NCBI RefSeq assembly: GCF_040412425.1
Contig: NC_089756.1
Location: forward strand, 3,974,498-4,038,497
Origin: Macrobrachium rosenbergii
Taxonomy: Eukaryota > Arthropoda > Malacostraca > Decapoda > Palaemonidae
Direction of reading: 5' to 3'
Length of the DNA stretch: 64,000 nucleotides
The notes below the pieces were generated by a model. That model did not search any database. It saw only the letters and a program-made list of their open reading frames with translations, and was not told the DNA's origin. A program made the translations under genes and the position numbers. Positions 1 through 10,799 of this stretch are shown here, one piece after another; within the stretch, counting starts at the first letter, position 1, and every line of letters starts with the position of its first letter.

Positions 1-365
1 TCTTTTAGGAGTCATTGCAGGTACAAATCAGTCAGTTCTTGGGCATTCTGCAGCATGTCCTTTTCTGCCTAATAGCCATTTGGAGTAACTGTTAGTAAGG
101 AGCTTGAGGTAAAACATGCATTTCTTGTAACAAATTTTTTCTTAAAGACTTATTTTTCTCCCCAGAGTACAGCATCATTTAACAGTAAATTGTAAGCCTT
201 AATTCTGAGGATTAGTGAAGTGGTCCCAAAGCCTTGGAGATGCAGCTGATGAACCCTTCAAGCCTATTTGCAGATCCTCTATTGCACTGGATCACTCGTA
301 CGTCAGTAATAAAGTAGTGTGTCATTGGCTTATGGCAGATTCGATCTTATGGCTCTTTTTCAGCG

Positions 366-394
366 CTGTAACTTGATGTTGCATCAAGTTACAG
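366..394. repeat. Perfect 13-bp inverted repeat
   Basis: Arms CTGTAACTTGATG (366-378) and CATCAAGTTACAG (382-394) are exact reverse complements around a TTG loop. A third partial copy of the arm (CATCAAGTTACGG) starts near 437. It may be a remnant end of a small DNA element; no function is implied. Confidence 0.7.
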
Positions 395-781
395 TACTGC
401 AAGTGCCATTGATAGTGTTAATGGCAAGAATAGGCATCAAGTTACGGCGGAAATCAACTTGCGGCACTACTAGAACAGATTCCCCTACCCTAAGTTGAGA
501 ACCTGCTCACAGTAGCCCGTCTTCAGACCTTAACTTATCTGTTTCTTAACTTAACAGGCTACAGTGCCCTGCTGTCATCTTTTTTTGTGTTGCCGTTTTA
601 AAAAGTTATGCATTTTGCAGATATCTCTTGAATTAATTAACTGAAAATTATATAGGCTAGAAATAATATTGGATCACTGTTACTTGTGAGATCTCTTTAA
701 TTCAAAAGCAGGCTGTACTATAGTCTCTTTTTTGGGGGGTTAGGAGGTCAGACCCAAAGCATCTGATAGGTTAAGGATTTA

Positions 782-855
782 CTACAGTGTTATAGTATGG
801 AAAATGTTTCAGACTTACTACTACAGTGTTGTAGTATGGAAAACGTTTCAGACAT
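782..855. repeat. Short tandem duplication, about 37 bp x2
   Basis: A unit containing TACAGTGTTATAGTATGG followed by AAAATGTTTCAGAC is repeated almost immediately with two substitutions (GTTGTAG, AAACG). It is a simple local duplication. Confidence 0.7.
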
Positions 856-1307
856 CCATCAATTAGTCTTCAGACAAGTTAACAGGTCCTCCAAATGATA
901 ATTTTCTGTGCAAATAGGTATTATACATGTTCTTTATTGTAATTATTATATATTTTATATAATTTCATGTATACCCCCTGCTGCTCTATCTGGATTGTTT
1001 GGTAGACTAATATTTGTAATACAGTGGACATTATTATGTATTTAGCCACTTACGGCCATGCCATGTTAAATTTCTGGACATCATGATCCCCAGTGTTCGT
1101 CAATCACTGGCAGGGTCAGCACTCTTGGCCCTGTATTTGATTTTTAGACTGCCCCTTTGTGTGTAACCCACGAGTTCTTTGATTTGTTCCCAAGAGCAAA
1201 AAAGCGTATGCTGTTATTAACCCTAAACGCCCACTGGACGTATCATACGTCGACTAAAATTGTCTGTTGGGTGCCAAGTGGACGTACCGTACGTCAACTA
1301 CAAAAAA

Positions 1308-2553
1308 TTTCAACCTTCGGTCAACTTTGACTCGACCGAAATGTTCGAAAAACGCAATTGTAAGCTAAAAATCTTACATTCTAGTAATATTCAATCATGT
1401 ACCTTCATTTTGCAACAAATTGGAAGTCTCTAGCACAATATTTCGATTTATGGTGAATTTTTTAAAAACTTTTTTCTTACGCCTAAGCAACTCAGCCAAA
1501 AATTTCAGAAATTCTTTCGTCATTTTGTCGTAATTTTTGCACTTCTATATTAGCCGTTACATAAAGTTTTATATATGAAAATGTGTGCAATTCCATGTAA
1601 AATACAGCAAAATACAACCCATGGTTGTAGCTTTTATCAGTTTTGAAATATTTTCATATAAACCACGATAACTGCCAAAATTTCAACCTTCGGTCAACTT
1701 TGACTCGACTGAAATGGTAAAAAAAAAAAGCAATTGTAAGCTAAAATCTTACATTCTAGTAATATTCAATCATTTACCTTCATTTTGCAAACCAATTGGA
1801 AGTCTCTAGCACAATATTTCGATTTATGGTGAATTTTTGAAAAAACTTTTTCCTTACGTCCGCGCCAGAAATTCTTTCGTCACGTTGTCGTAATGTTTGC
1901 ACCGTTTTATATTAGTCAAACATAAAGTTTTATATATGGAAATGTGCGCAATTTCATGTAGAATACAACAGAAAATAACTCAGGTTGTAGCTTTTATCAG
2001 TTTTGAAATATTTTCATATAAATCACGATAACTGCCAAAATTTCAACCTTCGGTCAACTTTAACTCGACCGAAATGGTAAAAAAAACGCAATTATAAGCT
2101 AAAACTCTTACATTCTAGTAATATTCAATCATGTACCTTCATTTTGCAACAAACTGGAAGTCTCTAGGACAATATTTCGATTTATGGTGAATTTCTGAAA
2201 AAAAAAAAAACTTTTTCTTTACGTCTGCGCGCAGTTCGGCCGAACATCTCAGAAATTCTTTCGTCACGTTGTCGTAATGTTTGCATCGTTTTACATTAGT
2301 CGTTACATAAACTTTTATATATGAAAATGTTCGCAATTTCATGAAAAGAATACAACAGAAAATAGCTCATGGTTGTAGCTGTTATCAGTTTTGAAATATT
2401 TTCACAAAATCACGATAACTGCCAAAATTTCAACCTTCGGTCAACTTTAACTCGACCGAAATGGTCAAAAAACACAATTGTAAGCTAAAACTCTTACATT
2501 CTAGTAATATTCAATCGTTTACCTTCATTTTGCAATAAATTGGAAGTCTCTAG
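1308..2553. repeat. Tandem ~375-bp monomers, left block
   Basis: The phrase TTTCAACCTTCGGTCAACTT recurs at 1308, 1681, 2041 and 2428, giving periods of 373, 360 and 387 bp. Each monomer also carries conserved blocks such as TCTAGTAATATTCAATCA and GGAAGTCTCTAG. The block ends at the copia insertion and continues at 7633. Confidence 0.88.
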
Positions 2554-2964
2554 TGATAGTATGTTAGTTTTATAAGTTAGTCATTATTTTATTTTCTGCA
2601 TTGATGAAGTGTATGGGTATTACAGAATGTATAAAAAGAAAGCACATGTTTAATTTTATAAGATGTTTTTATAGCATAGCATTCCTTATGTTTAAAGAGT
2701 ATGTTATTGTTGTAACGTCACAGGACGAAAATGGCGGGAGGGAGAAAAATGTAAACAAACAAGAGGCGGGAGTGTTGAAAGCATGGTGGAAAGAGGTAGA
2801 GAGAGCTCTCTGAAAGGTTAGGTCGATAATGGTTGGGTTGTAAGTCTGTTTGTGGTTTTTTGTTGTCGTAAGCTGGATTGCATAGAGTAAAAGAACAACG
2901 TGAACAGGTGAGTGGATCACATAATTGAATAATTTAAGGATAGGTTAGGCTAGCAAAATTTTCA
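2554..2964 (+). repeat. Left LTR of the copia element
   Basis: It runs from TGATAGTATGTTAG to GCAAAATTTTCA (411 bp) and pairs with the right LTR. Small differences from the right LTR include a shorter CRE-like segment (TAACGTCA at 2713-2720). Confidence 0.92.
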
Positions 2965-2966
2965 AG

Positions 2967-2978
2967 TGGTAGCAGAGC
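2967..2978 (+). promoter_or_regulatory. Copia primer-binding site (tRNA-Met type)
   Basis: TGGTAGCAGAGC lies 2 nt after the left LTR. It differs by one base from TGGTATCAGAGC, the common Ty1/copia site complementary to the 3' end of initiator tRNA-Met. Confidence 0.75.
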
Positions 2979-2992
2979 GTGGTTCGTTAAAA

Positions 2993-3841
2993 ATGGACGG
3001 ATCTGATGGTAGACTTTGGGAGATGAAATGGAGAAGAGGCTGTCCGAGATTTAGCGGGGCACAGGGCGATTATAAAGGATGGAGAGGACAAGTCGAAGAT
3101 TGGATTGTGGTGTGTGGAGAATAAGTGAAATATCCGGGGATAGGGATAAGGATGAGCTTAAAAGGGAAAGCTTTAGAAGTAACAGAAGGAATAGATAGAG
3201 ATGAACTTAAGGATAGCGAGGGGTCAAAGATAATCCTGTCCAAACTAGATGAAGTGTATCTAAAAGATACGTTAATGGAAAATTACAGTAAAATGAAAAA
3301 CTATTTTAAAATAGAAATAGAATCTAGTGAAAAGATGAGAGATTTTATAATTAGGTATGAAAAGGCAGAGTCAGAGTGTAGTAGGGCACTAAGGAAAAGC
3401 ATGCTTGAAGGGGAAGCAAAAGGTTTTCATGTACTAGAACAATCGAATCTCACAGAAGATCAAAAACAAATGGTATTAGCGGCTTGTGGTCAAGAAAAGT
3501 TGGAATATAAAACAGCGTCACAAATAATGAAAAGAATATTTGAGGGATTAGGGAATAGAGAGGAGGGGGAATGGTTAGGATCAGAAGGTTGTGAGAATTT
3601 TGGGAAAGGGTGGAAAAACCAAAGATATCGGGGAAAGGTGAATCGAGGTAGAGGTGGAAGAAATCCTTTAAATAGAGAAGGGAAAGTAACACTGTGTGCT
3701 ATATGCAAATCTGAATGGCATTGGGCCAGAGATTGTCCTCAGAATTTTCAGAATAAGAAGAAATCAGAAACTGGACAAGAAGAAGAAAAAGTTTATATAG
3801 GAAAAGTTAGCAAAATTAGAAGAATCTTGGGAAGAGGTTGA
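2993..3841 (+). pseudogene. Copia Gag, interrupted by a stop
   Basis: This encodes the nucleocapsid-type Gag. Reading starts at ATG 2993 and is stopped by an in-frame TAA at 3122-3124; the same frame then runs open to 3841. Near the C-terminus a retroviral-type zinc knuckle of form CX2CX4HX4C is visible (CAICKSEWHWARDC), followed by a Lys/Glu-rich tail. A basic, Gly/Arg-rich segment precedes the knuckle. The next ORF (protease) lies in another frame, and the Gag reading ends a few codons after the point where the frames cross near 3800. The TAA makes this copy defective unless it is an assembly error. Confidence 0.85.
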
Positions 3842-6800
3842 TGCAATTTTAGACACAGGATGTAAGTCAACAGTTTGTGGGGAATTGTGACTAGCACGCA
3901 TTGTTGTGGGTTTGAATCAGGAAGAATTGAGGAGAATGAATGATACTAAGAAAGAGTCTAATAAAGTATTTAATTTCGGTGAGTCATCATACAAGTCGAA
4001 AGGAGTAATGGAAATACCGGTGATATTGAAAAACAAAAAGTTTTATTTGAAGACAGAAATTTTGCAGGGTGATGTACCATGGTTAATAGGTAAGAAAACC
4101 ATGAGTAAAATGGGGATGACCATAAATTTAAAAGAGAATTGTGTTAATATAGAAGTATTAGGGGAAATGAAGGTAAAGTTACGAGAAAACAGACAGGGCC
4201 ATTTAAGAATACCAATTTTGAGGAGGAAGGTAGAAGAAGAATTATTATTGGAGGGGTGGAAGGGAAAGAGCCTAAGGGAAATTAAAGGTACAATGATGAA
4301 GTTACATCTACAATTTGGCCACGGAAGTGGAGATAAAATATGGAAGCTAACAGAAGAAGCACAGTGGAGTGACGGTTTGGGAGAGAAGGAAAAAGAGGAA
4401 ATAAAAAAGTTACTGACTGACTTAATCGCAAGTTGTGAGATATGTAAAAGATATAAAAGAAACCCAGCTAAACCAGTAGTGGGATTTTCTTGGAGTAAGA
4501 CATTCAATGAAGTTGTAGCAATGGATGTGGGAGAGATAGAAGAGAGAAAGTTCTTGGTAATGGTAGATATGGCAACAAGGTATTGTCAGGCTTTTTGGAT
4601 AAAAGACAAGAAACCAGAAACTATTATAAAGACTCTTTTTGACGGGTGGTTTGCGATATTTGGGGCACCTTCTAAAATATTATCAGACAACGGGGAGAAT
4701 TTCAAAATGAAAAAGTAAGGAGGATGGCAGAAAGATGGAATATTAAAGTATTAGCCACAGCATCAGAATCTCCATGGAGCAATGGATTGTGTGAAAAGAC
4801 AGTAGGCATAATCAAAGAAAGCTTAAGAAAGATGATGAGGAAGTGGATTGGTCCATAGCATTAAGATGGGTAGTGAGTCCCAGGAACTGCTTAATAAATA
4901 ATGGTGGTTTCTCCCCTAACCAATTAGTATTTGGGAAAAATCCTTCCTTGCCTAATTTAATGGGAGAAGAAAGTTCAAGTCCTGCAAGCAGAGAGAAAGG
5001 TATGGAAGAAAGCATAGTAAGGGATACACTGAATGCACTGCATAAGGCCAGAGAAGTGTTTATCAAAAAATATAAGAATTGCTCTAAACAAAAATGTCAG
5101 AGAACATAAATTTGAAGAAGCAGTAGTGGGGGACGAGGTATTCTATATGAGAGAAAATGAAAATGAATGGAGAGGACCTGCTCAGGTAGTGGGAGTATCA
5201 GGTAAAACAGTAGTGGTTAAACATGGGGATTCTCTAAGAGAAGTAGCAAGAATACATGTTACTACGATTCAAAGACTATCACCAGAAAAGGAGAAGATAC
5301 TTAAAGTAGACAAAACACACACTGTGAAAGATGAATCCCTTGCATCAAAGGAAGGGAATATAGATGAGCTGGAAGGAAAGATGATAATTGGCTGGAGAAG
5401 GAATGCTGATATAGAAGAGACTATAGAAAGAGATTTGGCAGAGGAAACACTGGAAGATGAAGGGGAAAGTGAGGTAATAGAAGAGATACCCAAATCCAGA
5501 AAGGGAAATAGAGTTAGAGCTATAAACAAAAATACAGGACAAGTAGAAGAGTGGACGATATTGAGCCTTGCAGGGAAAAGAACAAGCAAATCTTGGGCTG
5601 ATTTGTACAATGTAGAAGACTCACAGTCAGGTGACAAGGGATGGGTTGACTTATGAGATTATAGTCATGTAGAAAAATTGAAGATGAAGAAGAGGTTTTG
5701 CTAGGATTCGAAAATAGAAATGTAATTGAAGCTAAAGAAAAAGAACTACAAAGTTGGAGAGAAAACAAGGTATATGAGGAGGTAAATGACATTGGACAAA
5801 AAGCTATATCTACAAGATGGATAGTAATTGAAAAGGTAAAAGGTGGGGAAAGGATATGTAAAGCAAGATTGGTAGCTAGAGGTTTTGAAGAAGAAATGGC
5901 TGAATGGGAAAAGATGCTCCTACATGCAATGCCGAAATTTTAAAATTTTGTTTGACAGTAATAAAACTGAAGGATTGGAATTGTTATACGTTAGATGTAA
6001 AACTGCATATCTACAGGGTGATGAAATACAACGAGAGGTATATTTAAAACCACCTAGTGAAGATGGTTGGAGTGGATTATGGAAATTGAAGAAAACTGTT
6101 TATGGGCTCAAGGATGCAGCAAAGGCATGGTATTGTAAGGTGGTAAAACTGGTGGAGGAGCTTAAAGGCGAGAGGAATAGATTAGAACCTAATATATTCT
6201 TTTGGAAGAAAGACAATAAATTGAATGGTATTTTATGTACACATGTAGATGATTTTTGCTATGGAGGAACTGGAGGATTTTTAAAGGAAACAATTGGGAA
6301 ATTGAAAGGGAAATTACAAGTAGGAGAACAAGAAAGTAAAAGTTTTAAGTATATAGGAGTAATAGTAGAGCATAAGGAAAATGGAATTTGTCTTAATCAG
6401 TGGCAGTATATAAATTCTATAAGAGAACCAGAAGCCAGAAGATTTACAGGTAATAGAGTATTAGGACAAAAGGAGTTAACAGAATATAGATCAGTGGTAG
6501 GACAGTTGAATTGGGTATCGCTACATACTGTGCCAGAAATATCATATGATGTTTGTGAATTAAGTAAAGCTTTTAAAGAAGGAACGACTCAAGATATGAG
6601 AAAGCTGATTAAGATAGTGAGAAAAACTATGTGCATAATGGGAGAAGTGATAAGTGAGTTAGAAGAAGAAAAGATTTAATGGGAAGCCTATGCAGATGCT
6701 TCATTCGGGAATATTGAAGATGGTCATACTCAATTAGGTTATGTGATATCATTGACAGATGGGAAGAGGAGAAGCCCTATATGGTGGAAATCCAGAAGAG

Positions 6801-7157
6801 TAGCCAAGTCCACCATTGAAGCAGAAGCTCTCGAGTGTTGGGGAGGCCATAGAAGGATTGATATATTTCAATCATTTGTGGGAAGAGATAGTAGGAGGGA
6901 GAAAATTAGAAGCACTGGTGAAAACTGACAGTAAAACCCTAATGACTGCAATAAAATCAAGTACCGGAGTAAGTAGTAAGAGATTAAAAATTGATATTGC
7001 AGCAATAAGAGAAACAATAGAATCTGGAGAAATAAGTGAGGTGAGATGGATAAAAGGAAAGCATCAAATAGCTGATGTATTGACCAAAGCTGGAGTTTCT
7101 GGGGAAAGCATTAGGAATTATGTAGAGGGTAAAGAATTGGAGAATAATGGAGATTAG
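3800..7157 (+). pseudogene. Copia Pol: protease, integrase, RT, RNase H (frameshifted)
   Basis: Fragments appear in the Ty1/copia order. The aspartic protease has a DTG motif near 3859, then a TGA stop at 3888-3890. The integrase carries an HHCC-like zinc region (ending CEIC), then D in AMDVG and LSDNG, and after a frameshift near 4715 a segment SPWSNGLCEK with the final catalytic Glu. The reverse transcriptase shows KARLVARGFEE, a frameshift near 5997 that splits the first catalytic Asp from the LQGD block, YGLKDAAKAWY, and the catalytic HVDDF at about 6242-6256. RNase H has AYADASFG near 6690, then EAEALE and a tail ending in IADVLTKAG. The frame changes at least five times, so no full polyprotein is made from this copy. 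Confidence 0.88.
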
Positions 7158-7181
7158 AGGGGATTAGGATAAGAAAAGGCT

Positions 7182-7199
7182 GGAGGGGGGAGAAGGAGA
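7182..7199 (+). promoter_or_regulatory. Copia polypurine tract
   Basis: The purine run GGAGGGGGGAGAAGGAGA ends 6 nt before the right LTR, the expected place for the plus-strand DNA primer. Confidence 0.75.
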
Positions 7200-7205
7200 T
7201 AAGTG

Positions 7206-7627
7206 TGATTGTATGTTAGTTTTATAAGTTAGTCATTATTTTATTTTCTGCATTGATGAAGTGTATGGGTATTACAGAATGTATAAAAAGAAAGCACGTT
7301 TAATTTTATAAGATGTTTTTATAGCATAGCATTCCTTATGTTTAAAAGAGTATGTTATTGTTGTGACGTCATAGGAAGTGACGTCACAGGACGAAAATGG
7401 CGGGAGGGAGAAAAATGTAAACAAACAAGAAGCGGGAGTGTTGAAAGCATGGTGGAAAGAGGTAGAGAGAGCTCTCTGAAAGGTTAGGTCGATAATGGTT
7501 GGGTTGCAAGTCTGTGTGTGGTTTTTGTTGTCGTAAGCTGGATTGCATAGAGTAAAAAGAACGTGAACAGGTGAGTGGATCACATAATTGAATAATTTAA
7601 GGATAGGTTAGGCTAGCAAAATTTTCA
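7206..7627 (+). repeat. Right LTR of the copia element
   Basis: It runs from TGATTGTATGTTAG to GCAAAATTTTCA (422 bp). It is longer than the left copy mainly because of a second TGACGTCA motif. The low divergence between LTRs suggests fairly recent insertion. Confidence 0.92.
7364..7386. promoter_or_regulatory. Tandem CRE palindromes in the right LTR
   Basis: Two perfect TGACGTCA palindromes (7364-7371 and 7379-7386), spaced 15 bp start to start, match the cAMP-response element bound by CREB/ATF bZIP factors. The left LTR has only one degenerate copy (TAACGTCA, 2713-2720). Confidence 0.6.
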
Positions 7628-7632
7628 TCTAG

Positions 7633-8060
7633 CACAATATTTCGATTTATGGTGAATTTTTGAAAAAAACATTTTCCTTACGTCTGCCCGGTAACTCTGC
7701 CGAACATCCCAGAAATTCTTTCGTCACGTTGTCGTAATATTTGCACCGTTTTATATTAGTCGTTACATAAAGTTTTATATATGAAAATGTGCGCAATTTC
7801 ATGTACAATACAACAGAAAATAACTCATGGTTGTAGCTTTTATCAGTTTTGAAATATTTTCATATAAATCACGATAAATAGAAAAAATTCGACTTTCGGT
7901 CAACTTTAACTCGACCGAAATGGTTAAAAACTGCAATTGTAAGCTAAAACACACAGTCTAGTAATATTCAATCAATTAGCTTTATTTTTCAACAAACGGG
8001 AAGTCTCTAGCACAATATTTCGATTTATGGTGAATTTTTGAAAAAAAAAAAAAAAAATTT
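7633..8060. repeat. Tandem ~375-bp monomers, right block
   Basis: The array resumes directly after the copia target duplication with CACAATATTTCGATTTATGG. The next monomer start (a variant at about 7888) falls 380 bp after the 2428 start once the copia element is removed. Monomer identity fades after about 8060. Confidence 0.82.
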
Positions 8061-8495
8061 ACGTCCGCGCGTTACGAATTCTTGCATCATTTTGTGATAT
8101 TTTGTGTGTTGCTTTGATCGTTTTACAATTTGTTATATACCAAAATCATCGCAATTTCGTGTACAATACAAAGAAAAACAAAATAACCCGTTAGCTTTAA
8201 CCGTTTTGCTCACAGCGCGATTTGTATAAAATTATATATGAAAACTTTTTTTTGCGCTGTCATATATTTCAATATTTATATATGATAATGATTTTTTTTT
8301 TCATTTCTGATGGTTGCATACTAAACTTCAGGCAATGACAAAAAAAAGAGCCAAAAATGAACTCTTTATCTTAAAAACTAGCGTGCTGTGATTTTTTGAA
8401 AAAAAACTATTTTTCCGCTTCGGCGCTAACTCACCGAACGCCGCCGGCATACGGGAGACATTTTTGTAAATAGAGGCTCGGCGTTTAAGGGTTAA

Positions 8496-9130
8496 TTGAA
8501 AGTAATTGAAACATTTTGATTGGAATATGTTTCATAAGCCTTTGACTGTCCTTGAAAAAACCTATATGAGAGCATTCTTAAACTGAATGGTCAAGTTAGG
8601 AACAGTTATATTTTAGACATATTGAATCCACATAAAATTGTAGGTTATGTCAAGTCAGCTCCATCACTGTGTCAAGAGGAATAAAGCTCTTTTTGTTTAG
8701 TGTCGATACCATCCATGAACCAGTTCATATATAGCCTTACTCAAGCACAAATGGCTCTCCAGTCACACTGACTGTGCATACATAGACCACTCATTATCAT
8801 CCTGCAAGGGTTCTTTCCCAGGATGGTGGTTTATAGAAGGCAGCAGTATTCCCTGCAGTATATACCTCCTCATGTGTGAATCAGTCTGTTGGCCAAAGAA
8901 AGGCTTACAAGTCGTGTGATTGCCATTAAGAATAGTTTCCTCGGTAAGAATTGCAAGATTTCATCCATCTTGACTCCCACGGTACTTTTTCCCGTTTAGG
9001 CCTGCCTCATCAGAAATCCCCTTACCCAGGGGATGGCCTGCCTCTTTTGGGAAGGATTTTCCTCTGTCCTAGACTACCTCACCTACAATCTCTGGCTTCA
9101 TGCCATCATCTCATCTTTTAGGTTAGGTAA
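8496..9130. other. Anonymous sequence
   Basis: I recognise no gene or element here. Composition rises in GC towards 9000, where it runs into retroelement-like sequence. Confidence 0.4.
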
Positions 9131-9135
9131 CATTT

Positions 9136-10075
9136 TTGCCTTCCTCCATCATTTCAGTGCCTTCATTCCAAGTTCCTAGTGGCTGCAAATTCGTTGTATG
9201 TGAACCATTTGAAGGTTTATTCTGTGTTTCAGAATCAGTTTATGACCGGTCTTCTTTTTTCTTTAGCAGTTTTCTTCAACCCCACCAGTGGCAAGCATGG
9301 CTTCCTCCAAGACCCTTTAACCTAAACCCTATGAAACTGGGAAAATTCCTCGTACTCCTAGCACTCCGCAGACATCCAAGAGGGCCATATTCACCTCTGC
9401 AAAAATTAGTGCTTTACTGGTAGAAGACTGATTAGGAATTTGCAAAGGATCTATGTGCCCAAGGACAACACATCCTTCGTAGATATTCTCAGCTGGGTGT
9501 GTGACACCTTAAAGATCAAGTCCCATTTCAGCCCCTTGGAGACCTTGATTGCGAACTGAAGGGATGGCAGTAAGGAGTAGGGGGGTACAAGATGAATCTA
9601 CCTTTGGCAAGGTTTAGTGGCCAGATACTACAGGTGGATGTAATGCTTCATTTGAAGGGTTGCAATTCCTGTGGTTTTTCCTTTGCAGATAAGCACCTTC
9701 AGAAGTTTTATCATTTCTAGGACTGATACTAGCAGGCTTGTCAGCCTTCATTTGCTATGAAGGCTGTCAGTAAGCTTACTCTCCCCCTTACTCCAAGGTC
9801 AATCTTGTGGTGGTTTTCATGATGGACACCTACAACCAGTTGTGCTGGGAGGGTTCGACCCTTCTGAAATGGCTATGATATAAAAGGGGGTGCAACATTA
9901 ACCACTTAATTTCAACTTATGACTAATGCATTCTCTAGACCCCAAATGTTTCTGAAGTGTTCCAGAGCTGCTATTTCCAGCTTTGGGTCTTTTGTCGTCT
10001 TCAAAGTCTCATCAGTCTTTGTTCTCCTCCAACCAGAGAGGAGGATACTTTAGAAACAATTTTTATCTTTCATTA
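9136..10075 (+). pseudogene. Degraded retroelement-like coding remnant
   Basis: The stretch has coding-like composition and fragmentary plus-strand reading, including a 95-codon ORF at 9136-9423. Near 9960-10070 a Ser-rich piece followed by QRGGYFRNNF resembles the Ser/Arg/Gly ends of the DIRS-type Gag proteins elsewhere in this window. Stops and frameshifts are frequent. The family assignment is a guess, and I do not support a functional product. Confidence 0.3.
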
Positions 10076-10799
10076 ATTCAGCAGCAGTTGTCATGAGTTA
10101 GTACATTAATATAAAAATACCAAATTTTACATGTAATATGTATTTTTCCTACACTAGGTATACTAGTCAATCTCTAAGTCAAGAAAGCCTTTTGCCGACA
10201 GCTGAACAGTCGAAGGTTAGCCATATGGCGACTAACCAGAGGAACCGAGCAGCTGATCTTTTGATCATGCATACTGGGCTGCCTTTCATATCTCACACTT
10301 GAACGTGGCTAAATCCATATTATGTTACACTCAAAGTGGGATGGCCTTTTACAGTGGCTTCTACCATTCTGTCGAGTGGTTTCTCCAAAAGGTCGGCTAT
10401 CTGTTATTCCTTCCATCAGTGTATATTTAGGCTTTATTGAGCGAAGACATAGGACATCTGTGCTACGAATCTCTGGAGAGTTTTCCTCTGTTGTCTACAC
10501 TAATAGGTTTGCTGAAGCCATTTTGTTTTTGACCAGTCAGCTGCAAGTATAAGGATTTTCTACCATGATTTCATCATGTTACATGTGCCTGAATCATTGT
10601 CATGACAAAAGCTACAAGTTGATGAACTACAATTTTGGAAGTTTCCATCTCCATCATCGAACTAATGAATAACCTGAAAGTATACTGTTCTTAACATTGC
10701 TGATGCGTAACCAACAGCTGTGGGTAATGTTTTGCAATGCTTCATCTCATGGATCTGACCAAGTATAGGTAGAAATAAAAACAGCCTTCACCCATAATA
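10076..10799. other. Anonymous sequence beyond the kinase gene
   Basis: There is no convincing gene. A 76-codon plus-strand ORF (10322-10552) has no recognisable motif. Confidence 0.35.

Larger units (their letters stand above)
1..1216. other. Anonymous flanking DNA
   Basis: I see no gene here. The stretch is AT-rich with stops in all frames. It holds a short perfect hairpin (366-394) and a ~37-bp tandem duplication (about 782-855), listed separately. On the strand of the kinase gene this is downstream of its 3' end. Confidence 0.5.
2554..7627 (+). mobile_element. Ty1/copia-like LTR retrotransposon, defective
   Basis: The element has two near-identical LTRs beginning TG and ending CA, flanked by a 5-bp target duplication TCTAG (2549-2553 and 7628-7632). 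A tRNA-Met-type primer site follows the left LTR and a purine tract precedes the right LTR. The order gag, protease, integrase, reverse transcriptase, RNase H is diagnostic of Ty1/copia (Pseudoviridae type) rather than Ty3. Several frameshifts and at least two stop codons interrupt the coding region, so it is not autonomous. It may belong to the GalEa clade known from galatheid decapods and other aquatic animals, but I cannot align it here. It is nested in the satellite array. Confidence 0.93.
1217..8495. mobile_element. piggyBac-type non-autonomous element with satellite interior
   Basis: Both ends carry TTAA (1217-1220 and 8492-8495), followed inward by matching inverted ends: CCCTAAACGCC on the left and the complement of CCCTTAAACGCCG on the right. 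A TTAA target duplication with CCC-starting inverted ends is the signature of the piggyBac superfamily. No transposase ORF lies between the ends, so it would have to be mobilised in trans. The interior consists of tandem monomers of about 375 bp and a nested Ty1/copia element. Removing the copia element leaves about 2.2 kb. The alternative is that the two TTAA ends belong to different decayed copies; the paired inverted ends argue against this. Confidence 0.68.

Noticed and set aside
2601..2920. ORFs on both strands inside the copia LTR
   Set aside because: They recur in the right LTR because the LTR is repeated, and have no motif or start context.
1308..8060. CRISPR-like array
   Set aside because: The repeats are ~375-bp satellite monomers without spacers or cas genes, in a eukaryotic intron and transposon context.
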